Origin: Mycobacterium sp. Root265
GTDB lineage: Bacteria > Actinomycetota > Actinomycetes > Mycobacteriales > Mycobacteriaceae
DNA length: 64,000 bases
Direction of reading: 5' to 3'
NCBI RefSeq assembly: GCF_001428895.1
Contig: NZ_LMJA01000010.1
Location: forward strand, 1 to 64,000
A model generated the notes under the pieces. That model saw nothing but the letters and a program-made list of their open reading frames with translations. It made no database searches and was not told the origin of the DNA. The position numbers were made by a program, and so were the translations under genes. Shown piece after piece: positions 8,766-20,556 of the stretch. The first letter of the stretch is position 1. Each line of letters opens with the position of its first letter.

Positions 8766-9263
8766 TCACAGCAGCTCGAGCAGGAATGGCAACTCCTGCG
8801 GGGCGTACCAAGCCAGGTCGTGGTCCTGAGCGTCACCCACAGCAAGCTCCGCATCCTCGTCTCCGAGGTCGGCTTCGTCGACCACCCCGACGGCGGTCAG
8901 CACCGCGGGCTCCGCCGCGGCGTTGTCCACATAGGCGGCGACGACGTCGGCCACGGGCACCGGACCGGCCAGGCGCACCACCGCGTCGTCGAGATCGGGC
9001 CGGGCCGTCGCCTCGGCGACATCGACGACGAGCACCGCACGCCGGGGCGGCAGACTCGACTCCCCCTCGGCGGCCAGCAGGCGCAGCGATGCCAGCGCGG
9101 CCTCACGCAGGGCCACCTCGGCCAGCTCGTCGTCATCGCCTTCGGCATAGGACTCGCGCAGCGCCGGGGTGACCGCGAACGCGGTGCCGCTGCGGGCATG
9201 GATCAGCCCGTCGGCCACCAACTGCGCCAGCATCGCCAGGGTGGCCGGTATGTAGACACGCAC
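8766..9263 (-). CDS. DUF6912-like conserved actinobacterial protein
   Basis: A 165-residue acidic, alanine-rich cytosolic protein starting MRVYIPATLAML. I recognise it as the Rv3231c-type protein (DUF6912 from memory), for which no function is established. No catalytic motif or membrane segment is visible. The GTG start at 9263 is supported by TAACCT 6 bases upstream; the first three bases of that element are the TAA stop of the transporter gene. Position next to desaturase genes is conserved in M. tuberculosis as I remember it, but the functional link is unknown. Confidence 0.75.
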   Translation of the reverse strand: MRVYIPATLAMLAQLVADGLIHARSGTAFAVTPALRESYAEGDDDELAEVALREAALASLRLLAAEGESSLPPRRAVLVVDVAEATARPDLDDAVVRLAGPVPVADVVAAYVDNAAAEPAVLTAVGVVDEADLGDEDAELAVGDAQDHDLAWYAPQELPFLLELL

Positions 9264-9269
9264 CAGGCG

Positions 9270-9275
9270 AGGTTA
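9270..9275 (-). promoter_or_regulatory. -10 element (TAACCT) that includes the upstream stop codon
   Basis: TAACCT is read on the minus strand 6 bases before the GTG at 9263. Its TAA (9275-9273) is the stop codon of the BCCT gene. This predicts a leaderless transcript starting at the gene boundary. Confidence 0.5.
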
Positions 9276-11036
9276 GCCGTCGGCGCGCTCCTTCGGAGCC
9301 ACGGTCGCCTCGGCGTCCTCGGCATCCGGGTCGGCGTCGGGATCCTTCTCCACCGAGATGACGAAGTCGTCACCGTGCGCGGTGACACCGGCGATCACCG
9401 CCGAGTTCACCGCGGCCGCGGCGTACTGGCGGCGCACCATCATCGGGTCCTGGCGCAGGTCCTTCACCAACGCCACCGCCAGCCCGATCATCACGAGCAC
9501 GAACGGCAGCGCCGCCACGATGGTGATGGTCTGCAGCCCGGTCAGCGCGTCGGAGCCACCCACCAGCAGCATGACCGCGGCGACGGCACCGGTGGCGACA
9601 CCCCAGAAGACGACGGTCTTCTTGTGGGGCTCGATGGTGCCGCGTTCGGACAGCGATCCCATCACGATGGACGCGGCGTCGGCGCCGGAGACGAAGAACA
9701 CCGCGACCAGCAACATCACCACCACGGTCGAGACGGTGGCCAGCGGATACTCGGCGAGCAACCCGAACAGCTGGCCCTCGACAGTGCCCTCACCGGCCAG
9801 GTCGGCCCCTTCCTGCTGAGCCTTCATCGCCGCGCCGCCGAACACGCAGAACCACACCAGCGACACCAGGCTGGGCACCAACAGCACCCCGGTCACGAAC
9901 TGCCTGATGGTGCGCCCGCGGGAGATCCGCGCGATGAACATGCCGACGAACGGCGTCCAGGAGATCCACCAGGCCCAGTAGAAGACGGTCCACGAACCCA
10001 GCCAGGCCTCCGTCTCGGCGCCTTCGGCACCGGTACGGGCCGACATCATCGCCAGGTCCTGAAAGTAGCTGCCGATCGACGTCGGAATCAGGTTGAGGAT
10101 GAAAACCGTTGGCCCGACGATGAATACGAACGTTGCCAGCAGCAGGGCCAGCACCATGTTGAAGTTGGACAGCCACTGGATGCCGCGCGCGACACCGGAG
10201 ACCGCGGACAGCACGAACGCACAGGTGAGCACCGCGATGATGCCGATCAGGACCGCGTTGCCGGCCTCGCCGATGCCGCCGACGATCTGCAGGCCGCTGC
10301 GAATCTGCAACGCGCCCAAGCCCAGTGACGCCGCCGACCCGAACAGCGTGGCGAAGATCGCCAGCATGTCGATGACCTTGCCCCAGCCGCCGTGCGCGCG
10401 ATCGCCGATCAGCGGCTCGAACGCCGCGCTGATCAACTGGAACCGGCCCTTGCGGTACACGCCGTAGGCGATGGCCAGCCCGACCACCGCATAGATCGCC
10501 CACGGGTGCAGCGTCCAGTGGTACAGCGTGGTGGCCATTGCCTTCTGGACGGCCTCGGGGTTGCCCTCCGCGCCGGTACCCGGCGGGGGTGACACCAGAT
10601 GCGAAAGCGGTTCGGAGACACCGAAGAACATCAGACCGATACCCATACCGGCGCTGAACATCATGGCGATCCAGGACACCGTGCGGAACTCGGGTTCCTC
10701 GTCGTCGCGGCCGAGCGGGATGTTGCCGAACTTACCGAGCGCGATCCACAGCACGAACAGCACGAACGCCGACGCCATCAGGGTGAACAGCCACCCGGTG
10801 TTGGACATCACCCACCCAAGGGCGTTACCGGATGCGGAGGCCAGCGACGCGGTGTCGAGGAACCCCCAGACCAGGAATCCGACGGCGATGGCCGCCGTGA
10901 CACCGAAGACCACGAGGTCCAGGCGGCCCTCTTTGGCCAGCGCCTCCTCGTCGATCGGCACGTCGAGAATCGGGTGCGGTATGACGTCAAGCTCGGGCTT
11001 GACACCGGCTTCTTCGCTAGGCGAATTAATAGACAT
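9273..11036 (-). CDS. BCCT-family transporter (betaine/choline/carnitine type)
   Basis: 587 residues with about 12 hydrophobic segments between residues 45 and 520. The hallmark GMGIGLMFFGVSEPLSH is present; the GMGIG form is typical of sodium-coupled betaine carriers such as BetP. The conserved tryptophan-rich segment is seen in AWWISWTPFVGMFIARISRGRTIRQF. The C-terminal tail carries acidic and charged residues (DPDADPDAEDAE) that could act in osmosensing as in BetP, which is inference. Substrate specificity cannot be read with certainty. It has replaced the ppk2 position of M. tuberculosis, if my recollection of that order is right. Confidence 0.92.
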   Translation of the reverse strand: MSINSPSEEAGVKPELDVIPHPILDVPIDEEALAKEGRLDLVVFGVTAAIAVGFLVWGFLDTASLASASGNALGWVMSNTGWLFTLMASAFVLFVLWIALGKFGNIPLGRDDEEPEFRTVSWIAMMFSAGMGIGLMFFGVSEPLSHLVSPPPGTGAEGNPEAVQKAMATTLYHWTLHPWAIYAVVGLAIAYGVYRKGRFQLISAAFEPLIGDRAHGGWGKVIDMLAIFATLFGSAASLGLGALQIRSGLQIVGGIGEAGNAVLIGIIAVLTCAFVLSAVSGVARGIQWLSNFNMVLALLLATFVFIVGPTVFILNLIPTSIGSYFQDLAMMSARTGAEGAETEAWLGSWTVFYWAWWISWTPFVGMFIARISRGRTIRQFVTGVLLVPSLVSLVWFCVFGGAAMKAQQEGADLAGEGTVEGQLFGLLAEYPLATVSTVVVMLLVAVFFVSGADAASIVMGSLSERGTIEPHKKTVVFWGVATGAVAAVMLLVGGSDALTGLQTITIVAALPFVLVMIGLAVALVKDLRQDPMMVRRQYAAAAVNSAVIAGVTAHGDDFVISVEKDPDADPDAEDAEATVAPKERADG

Positions 11037-11089
11037 GGTCGATCCATCACATCGCGATCAGCGGACCGAGTCAACTTCCGCGCCGGGCG

Positions 11090-12499
11090 TCAGCGCGTTG
11101 ATTCCAGCAATTCGTCCAGAGATTCGCGCAACAACGCCGGCAACACATCCACGTCGCTCATGGCGTCCCGATCGGCGTTGATACCGAAGTACAGCATGCC
11201 GTTGTAGGAGGTCACCGCTATCGCCAGCACCTGGTTGGTCAGCAGCGGCGGTACCGCGTAGGACTCCAGCAGCTTGGTCCCGGCAATGTACATCTGCTTC
11301 TGCGCGCCGGGGACGTTGGTGATCAGCAAATTGAACTGGCGGGCCGAGAAACTGGTCGCCACCCGGATACCCATGGCGTGCAGGGTCGGCGGCGCGAATC
11401 CGGACAGCGTCACGATGGTGCGGGCGTCGACCAAACTCGCAGCGGTGGAATGCGATTCGGTGGCATGCGCGATCTGGGACAGCCGCACCACCGCGTTGCC
11501 CTCCCCGATCGGCAGATCGACCAGGAACGGCGACACCTCGCTGATGGCCTGACCCGGCCCGGCCGAATCGATCTCGGAATCGGGATACACCGAGTTCGGG
11601 GCCATCGCGCGGACCGTCGAGGTCGCGGTCACCGGCTCACCGCGCGACAGCAGCCAGTTGCGCAGCGCGCCGGCCACCACCGCCAGCACCACATCGTTGA
11701 CATCGCACTCGTAGCGCGCCCGCAGCGCGCGGTAGTCCTCCAGCGGGTGCGCAGCAACCGTGAACCGGCGGTTGCGGGACACCGTGGCGTTCAGCGGGCT
11801 GCTCGGCGCGGTGCCGCGGGCCACCGTGCGCGCCACGTCCGCGATGCGGCGCCCGGCGTCCACGAGCGCGCCGGCGTTGGTGGCCATCTCCTGCACCGAC
11901 GCGCGCACCGCGGCGGCCTGCGCGGTGGGCCGGGTGACCCACTCCCCGAGTGCGGCCACGAACAGCTGCGAATCGCTGGGTTCGCGCGCGGGGATCCAGA
12001 TGTCCTCACCGAACTCCGGCGCCTTCGGGGTGCGGTCGGCGATGACGTGCCCGATCTCCAGTGCCGACATGCCGTTGACGAGTGCCTGATGCGACTTGGT
12101 GTAGATGGCGATCCGGTTGCGGGTCAGGCCTTCGACGATGTACATCTCCCACAGCGGACGGGACTTGTCCATCGGCCGGGAGCCGATCCGGGCGATCAGA
12201 TCATGCAGTTGCGCATCGCTTCCCGGCGAGGGCAGCGCCGAGCGCCGGACGTGATAGGTGATGTCGAACTCGGTGTCGTCGATCCAGACCGGACGGGCCA
12301 ACCCCAGGCTGACCTCGCGAACCTTCTGCCGGTAGCGCGGAATTTGCGGCAACCGCCGCTCGACGGTGGCCAGCACCGACTCGTAGCTCAGCCCGCCGCG
12401 CGGCTTGCGCACGATCGACAGCGACCCGACGTACATGGGGGTCGAACTGTTCTCCAAGCGGTAGAACGCCGAGTCGGATGCCGACAGTCTCGTCACCAT
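11090..12499 (-). CDS. WS/DGAT-type acyltransferase homologue with altered active-site motif
   Basis: A 469-residue protein of the wax ester synthase/diacylglycerol acyltransferase family: N-terminal LSASDSAFYRLENSSTPMYVG, central region around residues 130-150, and a late PLLTNQVLAIAVTSYNGMLYFG. The canonical HHxxxDG catalytic motif reads HQALVNG here (second His to Gln, Asp to Asn), so classical activity is doubtful. It may correspond to the Tgs3/Rv3234c position in M. tuberculosis. A plausible ribosome-binding GGGGAGGA precedes the ATG at 12499. Divergent from the Rv3235-family gene. Confidence 0.85.
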   Translation of the reverse strand: MVTRLSASDSAFYRLENSSTPMYVGSLSIVRKPRGGLSYESVLATVERRLPQIPRYRQKVREVSLGLARPVWIDDTEFDITYHVRRSALPSPGSDAQLHDLIARIGSRPMDKSRPLWEMYIVEGLTRNRIAIYTKSHQALVNGMSALEIGHVIADRTPKAPEFGEDIWIPAREPSDSQLFVAALGEWVTRPTAQAAAVRASVQEMATNAGALVDAGRRIADVARTVARGTAPSSPLNATVSRNRRFTVAAHPLEDYRALRARYECDVNDVVLAVVAGALRNWLLSRGEPVTATSTVRAMAPNSVYPDSEIDSAGPGQAISEVSPFLVDLPIGEGNAVVRLSQIAHATESHSTAASLVDARTIVTLSGFAPPTLHAMGIRVATSFSARQFNLLITNVPGAQKQMYIAGTKLLESYAVPPLLTNQVLAIAVTSYNGMLYFGINADRDAMSDVDVLPALLRESLDELLESTR

Positions 12500-12668
12500 C
12501 GCGACAGCGTCCTCCCCTCACCCGGTGCGGATTCCCCGTCACCGTATCCGCCATCGTCCACTGCGCGCATCACGGGTGCACGGGAGCCCCGTCCAGCCGT
12601 GCGATCATCAATATGACTGTGCCTCTCCAGCAGCCGTCCCGTCCGTTTCCGTGCCCGCTGGAGAGCCC

Positions 12669-13177
12669 GTGTCACATGTCAGCAACCCCATCCGCCAGGT
12701 AGCCGCCGCCGCGCATTCCGCGGTGACATCGCCGATCATCGACTGCGAGCCCCCGGTGCGCGGTGCCGGACGCCCGGCGCCGCATCCACCCACCCTGCGC
12801 CCGCGCCCGCCCCGGCAGCCGCGACTGCCCGCGGTTGTCGGTGAGGTTGCGGCGCCGCCCGCGGCGGTGATGTTCGCCGATGCCACCCTGCGCCGCGTGC
12901 TGGAGGTGGTGGACCGGCGCCGTCCGGTGACCCAGCTGCGCGGCTTGCTGGCACCGTCGTTGATCGACATGGCGCAAACGCTGGCGCGGGTCCCGCAGGC
13001 CGGCGGCGCGGCGGTGCTGCGCCGGATCCGGCTGCGCAGCGTCGGTGCGCCGGCGGACGGGGAGGTGAACGCCGCCGAGGTGTTCGCCACCTATACGCGC
13101 GGGCCTCGGGTGCGGGCCATCGCCGCCCGCGTCGAACTCGTCGCGGGACGGTGGCAGGTGGTGGCGCTACAGATCGG

Positions 13178-13181
<4 letters not shown>
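12669..13181 (+). CDS. Rv3235-family protein, function unknown
   Basis: About 170 residues. The first 70 are proline- and arginine-rich and look disordered ([11 protein letters not shown]); the C-terminal 90 form a compact domain with [21 protein letters not shown] and a final [17 protein letters not shown] recognise the C-terminal domain as the actinobacterial Rv3235 family, repeatedly found beside secA. The GTG at 12669 is chosen by similarity of the start of the conserved part; in-frame starts lie upstream as far as 12525. Its TAG overlaps the secA stop in a shared CTAG. Confidence 0.75.
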
Positions 13182-15961
<2,780 letters not shown>

Positions 15962-16113
15962 GCTATTTCCCCTGTGGGTTGATGAATAGTGTCGGCGGGT
16001 CGACGCAACGGACCGAACGTGGTCGCTGCACACCTACCTGCCGCTAATCCATCGTAGGCGACCCGCCGAAATCGCTGCCTGAAAGTCTGCTGCGGGCGCG
16101 CCAGGACATGCGA

Positions 16114-16143
16114 CGAGCCCCCGGCTTCGCAGCCGAGGGCTCG
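16114..16143 (-). terminator. hairpin downstream of hpf
   Basis: CGAGCCCCCGGCT / AGCCGAGGGCTCG with loop TCGC and a single mismatch in 13 pairs. It begins 16 bases after the hpf stop in the direction of transcription and before secA, so it probably ends the hpf transcript. Confidence 0.6.
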
Positions 16144-16158
16144 TGCATGGGCGGCGGC

Positions 16159-16830
16159 TCAGGCCAGCCGGATGAGTCCGTAGTCGTAGGCGTGCCGGCG
16201 GTAGACCACCGACGGCCGGTCGGTTTCCTTGTCGTGGAACAGGAAGAAGTCGTGCCCGACAAGTTCCATCTCGTAGAGAGCGTCGTCGATGCTCATGGGC
16301 GTGGCTTCATGGTCCTTGGTGCGCACGATGCGCCCGGGTTCGTGGGCGGGTTCGACGGCGAACGGGTCGTGTGGTGCGGGTTCGTCGACTGCTGCCAGCT
16401 CCGCGGTGGCCTCGTGTACCGAGACGGGTGTCTTGTCCCCGTAGTGGATCTTGCGACGATCCTTGCTGCGGCGCAGTCGTGCTTCGAGTTTGCTTGCCGC
16501 CGACTCCAGGGCCGCGTAGAAGCTGTCTGCGCACGCCTCGCCACGCACCACCGGGCCGCGCCCGCGTGCGGTGATCTCGACGTGTTGACAGTTCTTGCGC
16601 TGGCGCCGGTTCTTCTCATGATCGAGTTCGACGTCGAACAGGTAGATGGTTCTGTCGAAACGCTCCAGCCGCGACAACTTCTCCGAGACATAGACCCGGA
16701 AGTGGTCGGGAACCTCGACGTTGCGTCCCTTGACGACGACGTCGGCGTTGAGCACCGGCGCATCGGTCGATCGGTCGTGGTCGTCGAGGACCATGGTGGA
16801 GCTGTTGGTTTCCACGGAATTCGTTGACAT
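16159..16830 (-). CDS. hpf: ribosome hibernation promoting factor, long form
   Basis: 223 residues. Residues about 25-125 are the ribosome-binding HPF/YfiA domain (VVVKGRNVEVPDHFRVYVSEKL, LFDVELDHEKNRRQRKNCQHVEI), followed by a charged linker and the C-terminal dimerisation domain with EPGRIVRTKDHEATPMSIDDALYEMELVGHDFFLF ending HAYDYGLIRLA; these are shown in pieces of one continuous chain. Long-form HPF dimerises stalled 70S ribosomes in stationary phase or hypoxia. The ATG at 16830 gives the expected length; the frame stays open to 17133 but upstream residues are not family-like. No good ribosome-binding site is seen. Confidence 0.95.
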   Translation of the reverse strand: MSTNSVETNSSTMVLDDHDRSTDAPVLNADVVVKGRNVEVPDHFRVYVSEKLSRLERFDRTIYLFDVELDHEKNRRQRKNCQHVEITARGRGPVVRGEACADSFYAALESAASKLEARLRRSKDRRKIHYGDKTPVSVHEATAELAAVDEPAPHDPFAVEPAHEPGRIVRTKDHEATPMSIDDALYEMELVGHDFFLFHDKETDRPSVVYRRHAYDYGLIRLA

Positions 16831-17129
16831 GCTTGACAACTCGTTTCTGTCGGAAGTCGCACGCGCATCACGTGCCCGGATCGTCACAAATACGCCGTCG
16901 GGACGTTGCATGTCGCTGCGCCCGCCGGCGTCAGGTGTCGAGTAATCACCTCCAACCGCACTAGGCAGTCCCGGTATCGCACGGGCGCCCGTACCGGGTG
17001 CCGCCGTGAGAAACACGGGTTGTTGGACCCGACGGTAGTCCGTGTTCACCTGACTGTGCCACCAATTTCGCAGACCTGTTTTGAAGTCTTCATCTGCCAG
17101 CAATAGAGCAGGCTGATTTCCCGGCCGTT
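16831..17129. other. 299-base region between the comF-like gene and hpf
   Basis: No gene is supported here. It must hold the hpf promoter and leader. The hpf frame is open throughout, which leaves a longer N-terminus possible, but codons there give an arginine-rich sequence unlike HPF. No clear operator or hairpin was found. Confidence 0.4.
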
Positions 17130-17762
17130 TCATGCATCGGTCAGCGCCAGCACCGCGTGCACGTCCACACCCGCTGTTTGCAGGGCACGCACCGACTCAC
17201 AGGCGGTCGCGCCGGTGGTGACGACGTCGTCGACCACGACCGCCGGTCCGGTGACCGGCCGTGTCAGCCGCACCCGCCCGGCCAGATTGCGTTGCCGGTC
17301 CGCGCTGGACAGCCCCACGGAGTCCCGGGCGAAACCGGTCAGCCGCAGTGCACGCACCACCGTGATGCCGGGGAGATCCGCGGTCGCCGCGAGTGCCATC
17401 CGGGTCACCGGGTCACCGCCGCGTCGGCGCGCGGCCATCCGCCGGGTCGGGGCGGGCACCACCGTCAGCGGTGCGCCGAGCAGTCCCCAGTCCAGCAGTC
17501 GGGCCAGGCCGGTGTGCAGGGCGCCGGCCAGTGGCGTGATCAGGTCGGCCCGGCCGTGTTCCTTGACCGCGACGATCGCCTGCCGGCGCGCGGCGGCGTA
17601 CCGGCCCAGCGACAGCACCGGCACCCCGGGGTCCAGGCGCGGTGTCACCAGGCGTGGCTCGGCCGCGCCCGCGACCAGCGTCCCCGCGCAGGCCGGACAC
17701 CACCGCGTCGAGGGCGCACCGCAGCCGCCGCACTCCAGCGGCAGGATCAGGTCCAGCAGCAT
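17130..17762 (-). CDS. ComF/GntX-like phosphoribosyltransferase-domain protein
   Basis: 210 residues. A zinc-ribbon start (ECGGCGAPSTRWCPACAG, four cysteines) precedes a type I phosphoribosyltransferase fold with the PRPP loop VVVDDVVTTGATACES near residue 175. Homologues include ComFC, needed for natural DNA uptake in competent bacteria, and GntX; a role in DNA metabolism is possible in mycobacteria but unproven. The ATG at 17762 places the zinc motif about 10 residues from the N-terminus as usual. It lies upstream of hpf on the same strand, 299 bases away. Confidence 0.88.
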   Translation of the reverse strand: MLLDLILPLECGGCGAPSTRWCPACAGTLVAGAAEPRLVTPRLDPGVPVLSLGRYAAARRQAIVAVKEHGRADLITPLAGALHTGLARLLDWGLLGAPLTVVPAPTRRMAARRRGGDPVTRMALAATADLPGITVVRALRLTGFARDSVGLSSADRQRNLAGRVRLTRPVTGPAVVVDDVVTTGATACESVRALQTAGVDVHAVLALTDA

Positions 17763-17808
17763 GCGCCCAGTTTCGACCGGAGGTCCGACAGATCCGGCCG
17801 CCCACCTT

Positions 17809-17869
17809 GGCGAAACTCGCGTACCCGTCGTGAAACCGCCGCGCGAACGACGGGTACGCGAGTTTCGCC
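17809..17869. repeat. perfect 23-base inverted repeat between divergent genes
   Basis: Left arm 17809-17831 (GGCGAAACTCGCGTACCCGT followed by CGT) is the exact reverse complement of 17847-17869, with a 15-base spacer GAAACCGCCGCGCGA. It lies between the starts of the comF-like gene and the short-chain dehydrogenase, where a terminator is not expected. Confidence 0.9.
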
Positions 17870-17900
17870 GACAATCGACGGCCACCGTTGCCGTTACCGA

Positions 17901-17906
17901 TAGCAT
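17901..17906 (+). promoter_or_regulatory. -10 element for leaderless SDR gene (TAGCAT)
   Basis: TAGCAT stands 6 bases before the ATG at 17913, leaving no room for a Shine-Dalgarno sequence. Predicted leaderless start. Confidence 0.5.
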
Positions 17907-17912
17907 TTCGGC

Positions 17913-18713
17913 ATGTTCAACGGCAAGCAGGCCATCGTGACCGGCGCAGGATCCGGGATCGGCGCCGCGCTGTGCCGCGCCCTGACCGCGGCGGGCGCCG
18001 AGGTGGTGTGCACCGACATCGACGACGCCGCGGCGGCGCGCACCGCCGAACCGCTCGGCGCCCGGTGGCGCCGGCTCGACGTCGCCGATGCGGCCGCGGT
18101 CGCCGACTGTGTCACCGAGGTCGTCGACCGTGCCGGGCGGATCGACCTGCTGTTCAACAACGCCGGCATCACCTGGGGCGGTGACACCGAACTGCTGACC
18201 CTCGATCAGTGGAACGCGATCATCGACGTCAACATCCGCGGGGTGGTGCACGGGGTGGCCGCCGCCTACCCGGTGATGGTGAAACAGCGCCACGGCCACA
18301 TCGTGAACACCGCGTCGATGGCCGGGCTGGCCGCCGCCGGCCAGATCACCAGTTATGTGATGAGCAAGCACGCCGTCGTCGGGCTGTCCCTGGCGCTGCG
18401 CTCAGAGGCCGCCGGCCACGGGGTCGGAGTGCTGGCCATCTGCCCGACCGCGGTCGAGACGCCCATCCTGGACAAGGGCGCGGTCGGCGGGTTCGTCGGC
18501 CGCGATTTCTACCGGATGGGCCAGCGCAGCACCACGTTCGCCTCCGCCGACGACCTGGCCGCCGACACCCTGCGCGCTATCGAACGCAACAAGGCGTTGC
18601 TGGTCTGGCCCCGGCAGGCCCGGATGGCGTGGCGGTTCGCCCGGTACGCACCGGGGTTGTTACAGCGCATGTCGATCGGGTTCGTCGAAAAGCAGCGCGC
18701 CGCACAGCGTTAG
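17913..18713 (+). CDS. short-chain dehydrogenase/reductase
   Basis: 266 residues of the classical SDR fold. The cofactor motif is VTGAGSGIGAAL (about 9-20), Asp39 in CTDIDD after strand 2 suggests NAD(H), NNAGITWGG is the structural NNAG, and the catalytic set is Ser in VNTASMAG and YVMSK (Tyr-xxx-Lys). The C-terminal extension after residue 200 carries a basic patch (WPRQARMAWRFARY) of the kind seen in SDRs that work at membranes. The substrate is unknown. It is convergent with lpqB, with two repeat units between. Confidence 0.92.
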   Translation: MFNGKQAIVTGAGSGIGAALCRALTAAGAEVVCTDIDDAAAARTAEPLGARWRRLDVADAAAVADCVTEVVDRAGRIDLLFNNAGITWGGDTELLTLDQWNAIIDVNIRGVVHGVAAAYPVMVKQRHGHIVNTASMAGLAAAGQITSYVMSKHAVVGLSLALRSEAAGHGVGVLAICPTAVETPILDKGAVGGFVGRDFYRMGQRSTTFASADDLAADTLRAIERNKALLVWPRQARMAWRFARYAPGLLQRMSIGFVEKQRAAQR

Positions 18714-18714
18714 C

Positions 18715-18781
18715 GCCCCAGAAATCTTCCCCGTCGCTTCGCTCGCCCCAGAAATCTTCCCCGTCGCTTCGCTCGCCCCAG
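18715..18781 (+). repeat. tandem 30-base repeat (two full units) between SDR gene and lpqB
   Basis: Two identical 30-base units (18715-18744, 18745-18774) and a 7-base remainder. Each contains TCCCCGTCGCTTCGCTCGCC. The array fills the whole gap between the SDR stop and the lpqB stop. The same core occurs inside the SRAP gene (3691-3714) and in a variant form at 43901-43965. Confidence 0.95.
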
Positions 18782-18783
18782 GA

Positions 18784-20556
18784 TCAACCCGGTAGCACCG
18801 GCAACGCACCCGCGATCATCAACGGGCGCACCTCCGACCAGGTGAGGTCATCGTCGGCGGCCGAACCGGACAGCTGCAGCACCCCGCGCCGGTCGGCGAC
18901 GTACACCGTCGACGGGTTCGCCGCCACCACCGTCACCGGGCCCGCCAGGTTGCCGCTGGGTCCGTCGGAGTTCACGCCGTCGAGGTTGACGTAGGACACC
19001 GGATGGGCGCCGTCGGTGCGGGTGACCACGATATCGTCGCCGGTGCGCCAGGACAGTGACACCGCGGTGTCCCCCAGCCCGAAGCCGAGCCGGCGCGGGT
19101 AGGTCAGCGCGTACCCGCCGCCTGGTGTCTGCTCGACGCTCGCCAGGATCACCCGCCCGTCGATCACCATCGCCGCCCGGGTGCCGTCGCGCGAGAGCTG
19201 CAGTTCGGTCATGGCGCCGGGGAACTTGGCCGACAGCGCGGTCGAGTCCACCGGAATGCGCGCGGGTTGCCCCGAGGCGTCCTGCAGCACCCGGACCACG
19301 TTGACGCCGTCGACCACGATCCAGATGGCGTCATCGAGCGACCAGCTGGGCCGGGTCAGGGTGCGGCCGTCGAGTGCCTGGCCGGCGGCGCCCCCGATCG
19401 GGCCGATCCACAACGAGGAGGCCATGTCCGGCGCACCGGGCCGCAGCACCATCACCGAGGCCACTTCCTGCCCGGACCGCGACAGCGCCGCCGACACCTG
19501 GTCGGGCATCTGCCCGAACGGGCCCGGCACCCGGGGCGCGCGCTGACCGTCCAGCGACACCAGCGATCCACCCACCAGGGCGTGCAGGCCCGCGCCGGCG
19601 CCGTCGGCGGCACCGGGATCGCTGGCCGCCACGTCGGCGGTGTCCCAACCCTCGGCGAAGCGGTCGTCCAGCGCCGCGCCGTCCACATTGATGACGTACG
19701 GGCCGTTGATCCCGGCCCGCGACAGGGTCCAGATGATCTGCGCGGCAAGCAGTTGCCGGGTGTGCGGGTCGGTGGTCGACAGGTTCTCCAGCTCGATGCG
19801 GGCCCCGCCGTAGCCGCGGCCCACCCCGGTCTTGCTGCCGTCGGCGCGGGTCACCGGGCCGCGCAGCCGCAGCGGTGCGGCCAGCAGGTTGCGCACGGTG
19901 CGCGCCATCTCCGGTCGCGGTCCGGCGATCAGCTTGCTCATCAGCTCGGTGGCCAGCTGATCGGAATCGGAGACCGCGACGTAGCGCGGGTCCGGCACCA
20001 CGGTGTTGCCGGTGGGGTCGGTGAAGTACAGGGTGTTGCGCTTATAGGTCTGCTGAAACTGCTGCCAGTCCAGGAAGACCCCGTTGGGCAGCCGGTCGAT
20101 GCGCCAGCCCCCCGGGGTCTTGACCAGTTCGATCGGGCCCGGGTCCGGCAGTGCCCCTTCGGCCGTCTCGAACACTCCGAGCTCGGACAGTGAGCCGAGG
20201 ATATCGGCCTGCATGCTCACCGTGACCAGGTCGGGCCGGCGCGTCTCGGTGAAGACGACCCGGTCGATCAGCAGCGCACTGCCGGCGTCGTCCCAACCGC
20301 GCGAAGCGGATTCGGTGAGGAACTGCCGGGCGGCCAGGTGCCGGTTGGCGGGATCGGCGGTGGCCTTGAGGAATTCGCGCAGCAGCACATCGGGTTCCAT
20401 GCCCGGTGTCGGCGTGGGCAGGCTCGGTGGCGCGGGCCGTTCGACGGTCCCGAGCGCTTGCGGCGCCGAGGAACTCGGCACCCCGGCACAACCGGCGGTC
20501 GTCACGGCGAGCACGGTGGCCACGGCCAGACAGAGAACTCTCAGGGCGCGTGTCAT
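18784..20556 (-). CDS. lpqB: lipoprotein LpqB, accessory to the MtrAB system
   Basis: 590 residues with a signal peptide and lipobox VTTAGC (Cys about 23). The mature part has the GerMN-like domain (about 60-270) and a C-terminal beta-propeller-like region with repeated strands. In mycobacteria LpqB interacts with the extracellular part of MtrB and influences MtrA phosphorylation (family knowledge). The ATG at 20556 overlaps the mtrB stop as ATGA. The gene closes the mtrA-mtrB-lpqB operon and is convergent with the SDR gene. Confidence 0.96.
   Translation of the reverse strand: MTRALRVLCLAVATVLAVTTAGCAGVPSSSAPQALGTVERPAPPSLPTPTPGMEPDVLLREFLKATADPANRHLAARQFLTESASRGWDDAGSALLIDRVVFTETRRPDLVTVSMQADILGSLSELGVFETAEGALPDPGPIELVKTPGGWRIDRLPNGVFLDWQQFQQTYKRNTLYFTDPTGNTVVPDPRYVAVSDSDQLATELMSKLIAGPRPEMARTVRNLLAAPLRLRGPVTRADGSKTGVGRGYGGARIELENLSTTDPHTRQLLAAQIIWTLSRAGINGPYVINVDGAALDDRFAEGWDTADVAASDPGAADGAGAGLHALVGGSLVSLDGQRAPRVPGPFGQMPDQVSAALSRSGQEVASVMVLRPGAPDMASSLWIGPIGGAAGQALDGRTLTRPSWSLDDAIWIVVDGVNVVRVLQDASGQPARIPVDSTALSAKFPGAMTELQLSRDGTRAAMVIDGRVILASVEQTPGGGYALTYPRRLGFGLGDTAVSLSWRTGDDIVVTRTDGAHPVSYVNLDGVNSDGPSGNLAGPVTVVAANPSTVYVADRRGVLQLSGSAADDDLTWSEVRPLMIAGALPVLPG

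Noticed and set aside
7611-10328. A 905-codon plus-strand open frame across three minus-strand genes
   Set aside because: It spans the reductase, DUF6912-like and BCCT genes in antisense, with repetitive His/Arg/Gln-rich translation and no recognisable domain.
18715-18781. Possible CRISPR or minisatellite
   Set aside because: Only two units with no unique spacers between them; better described as a tandem pair of an interspersed repeat.
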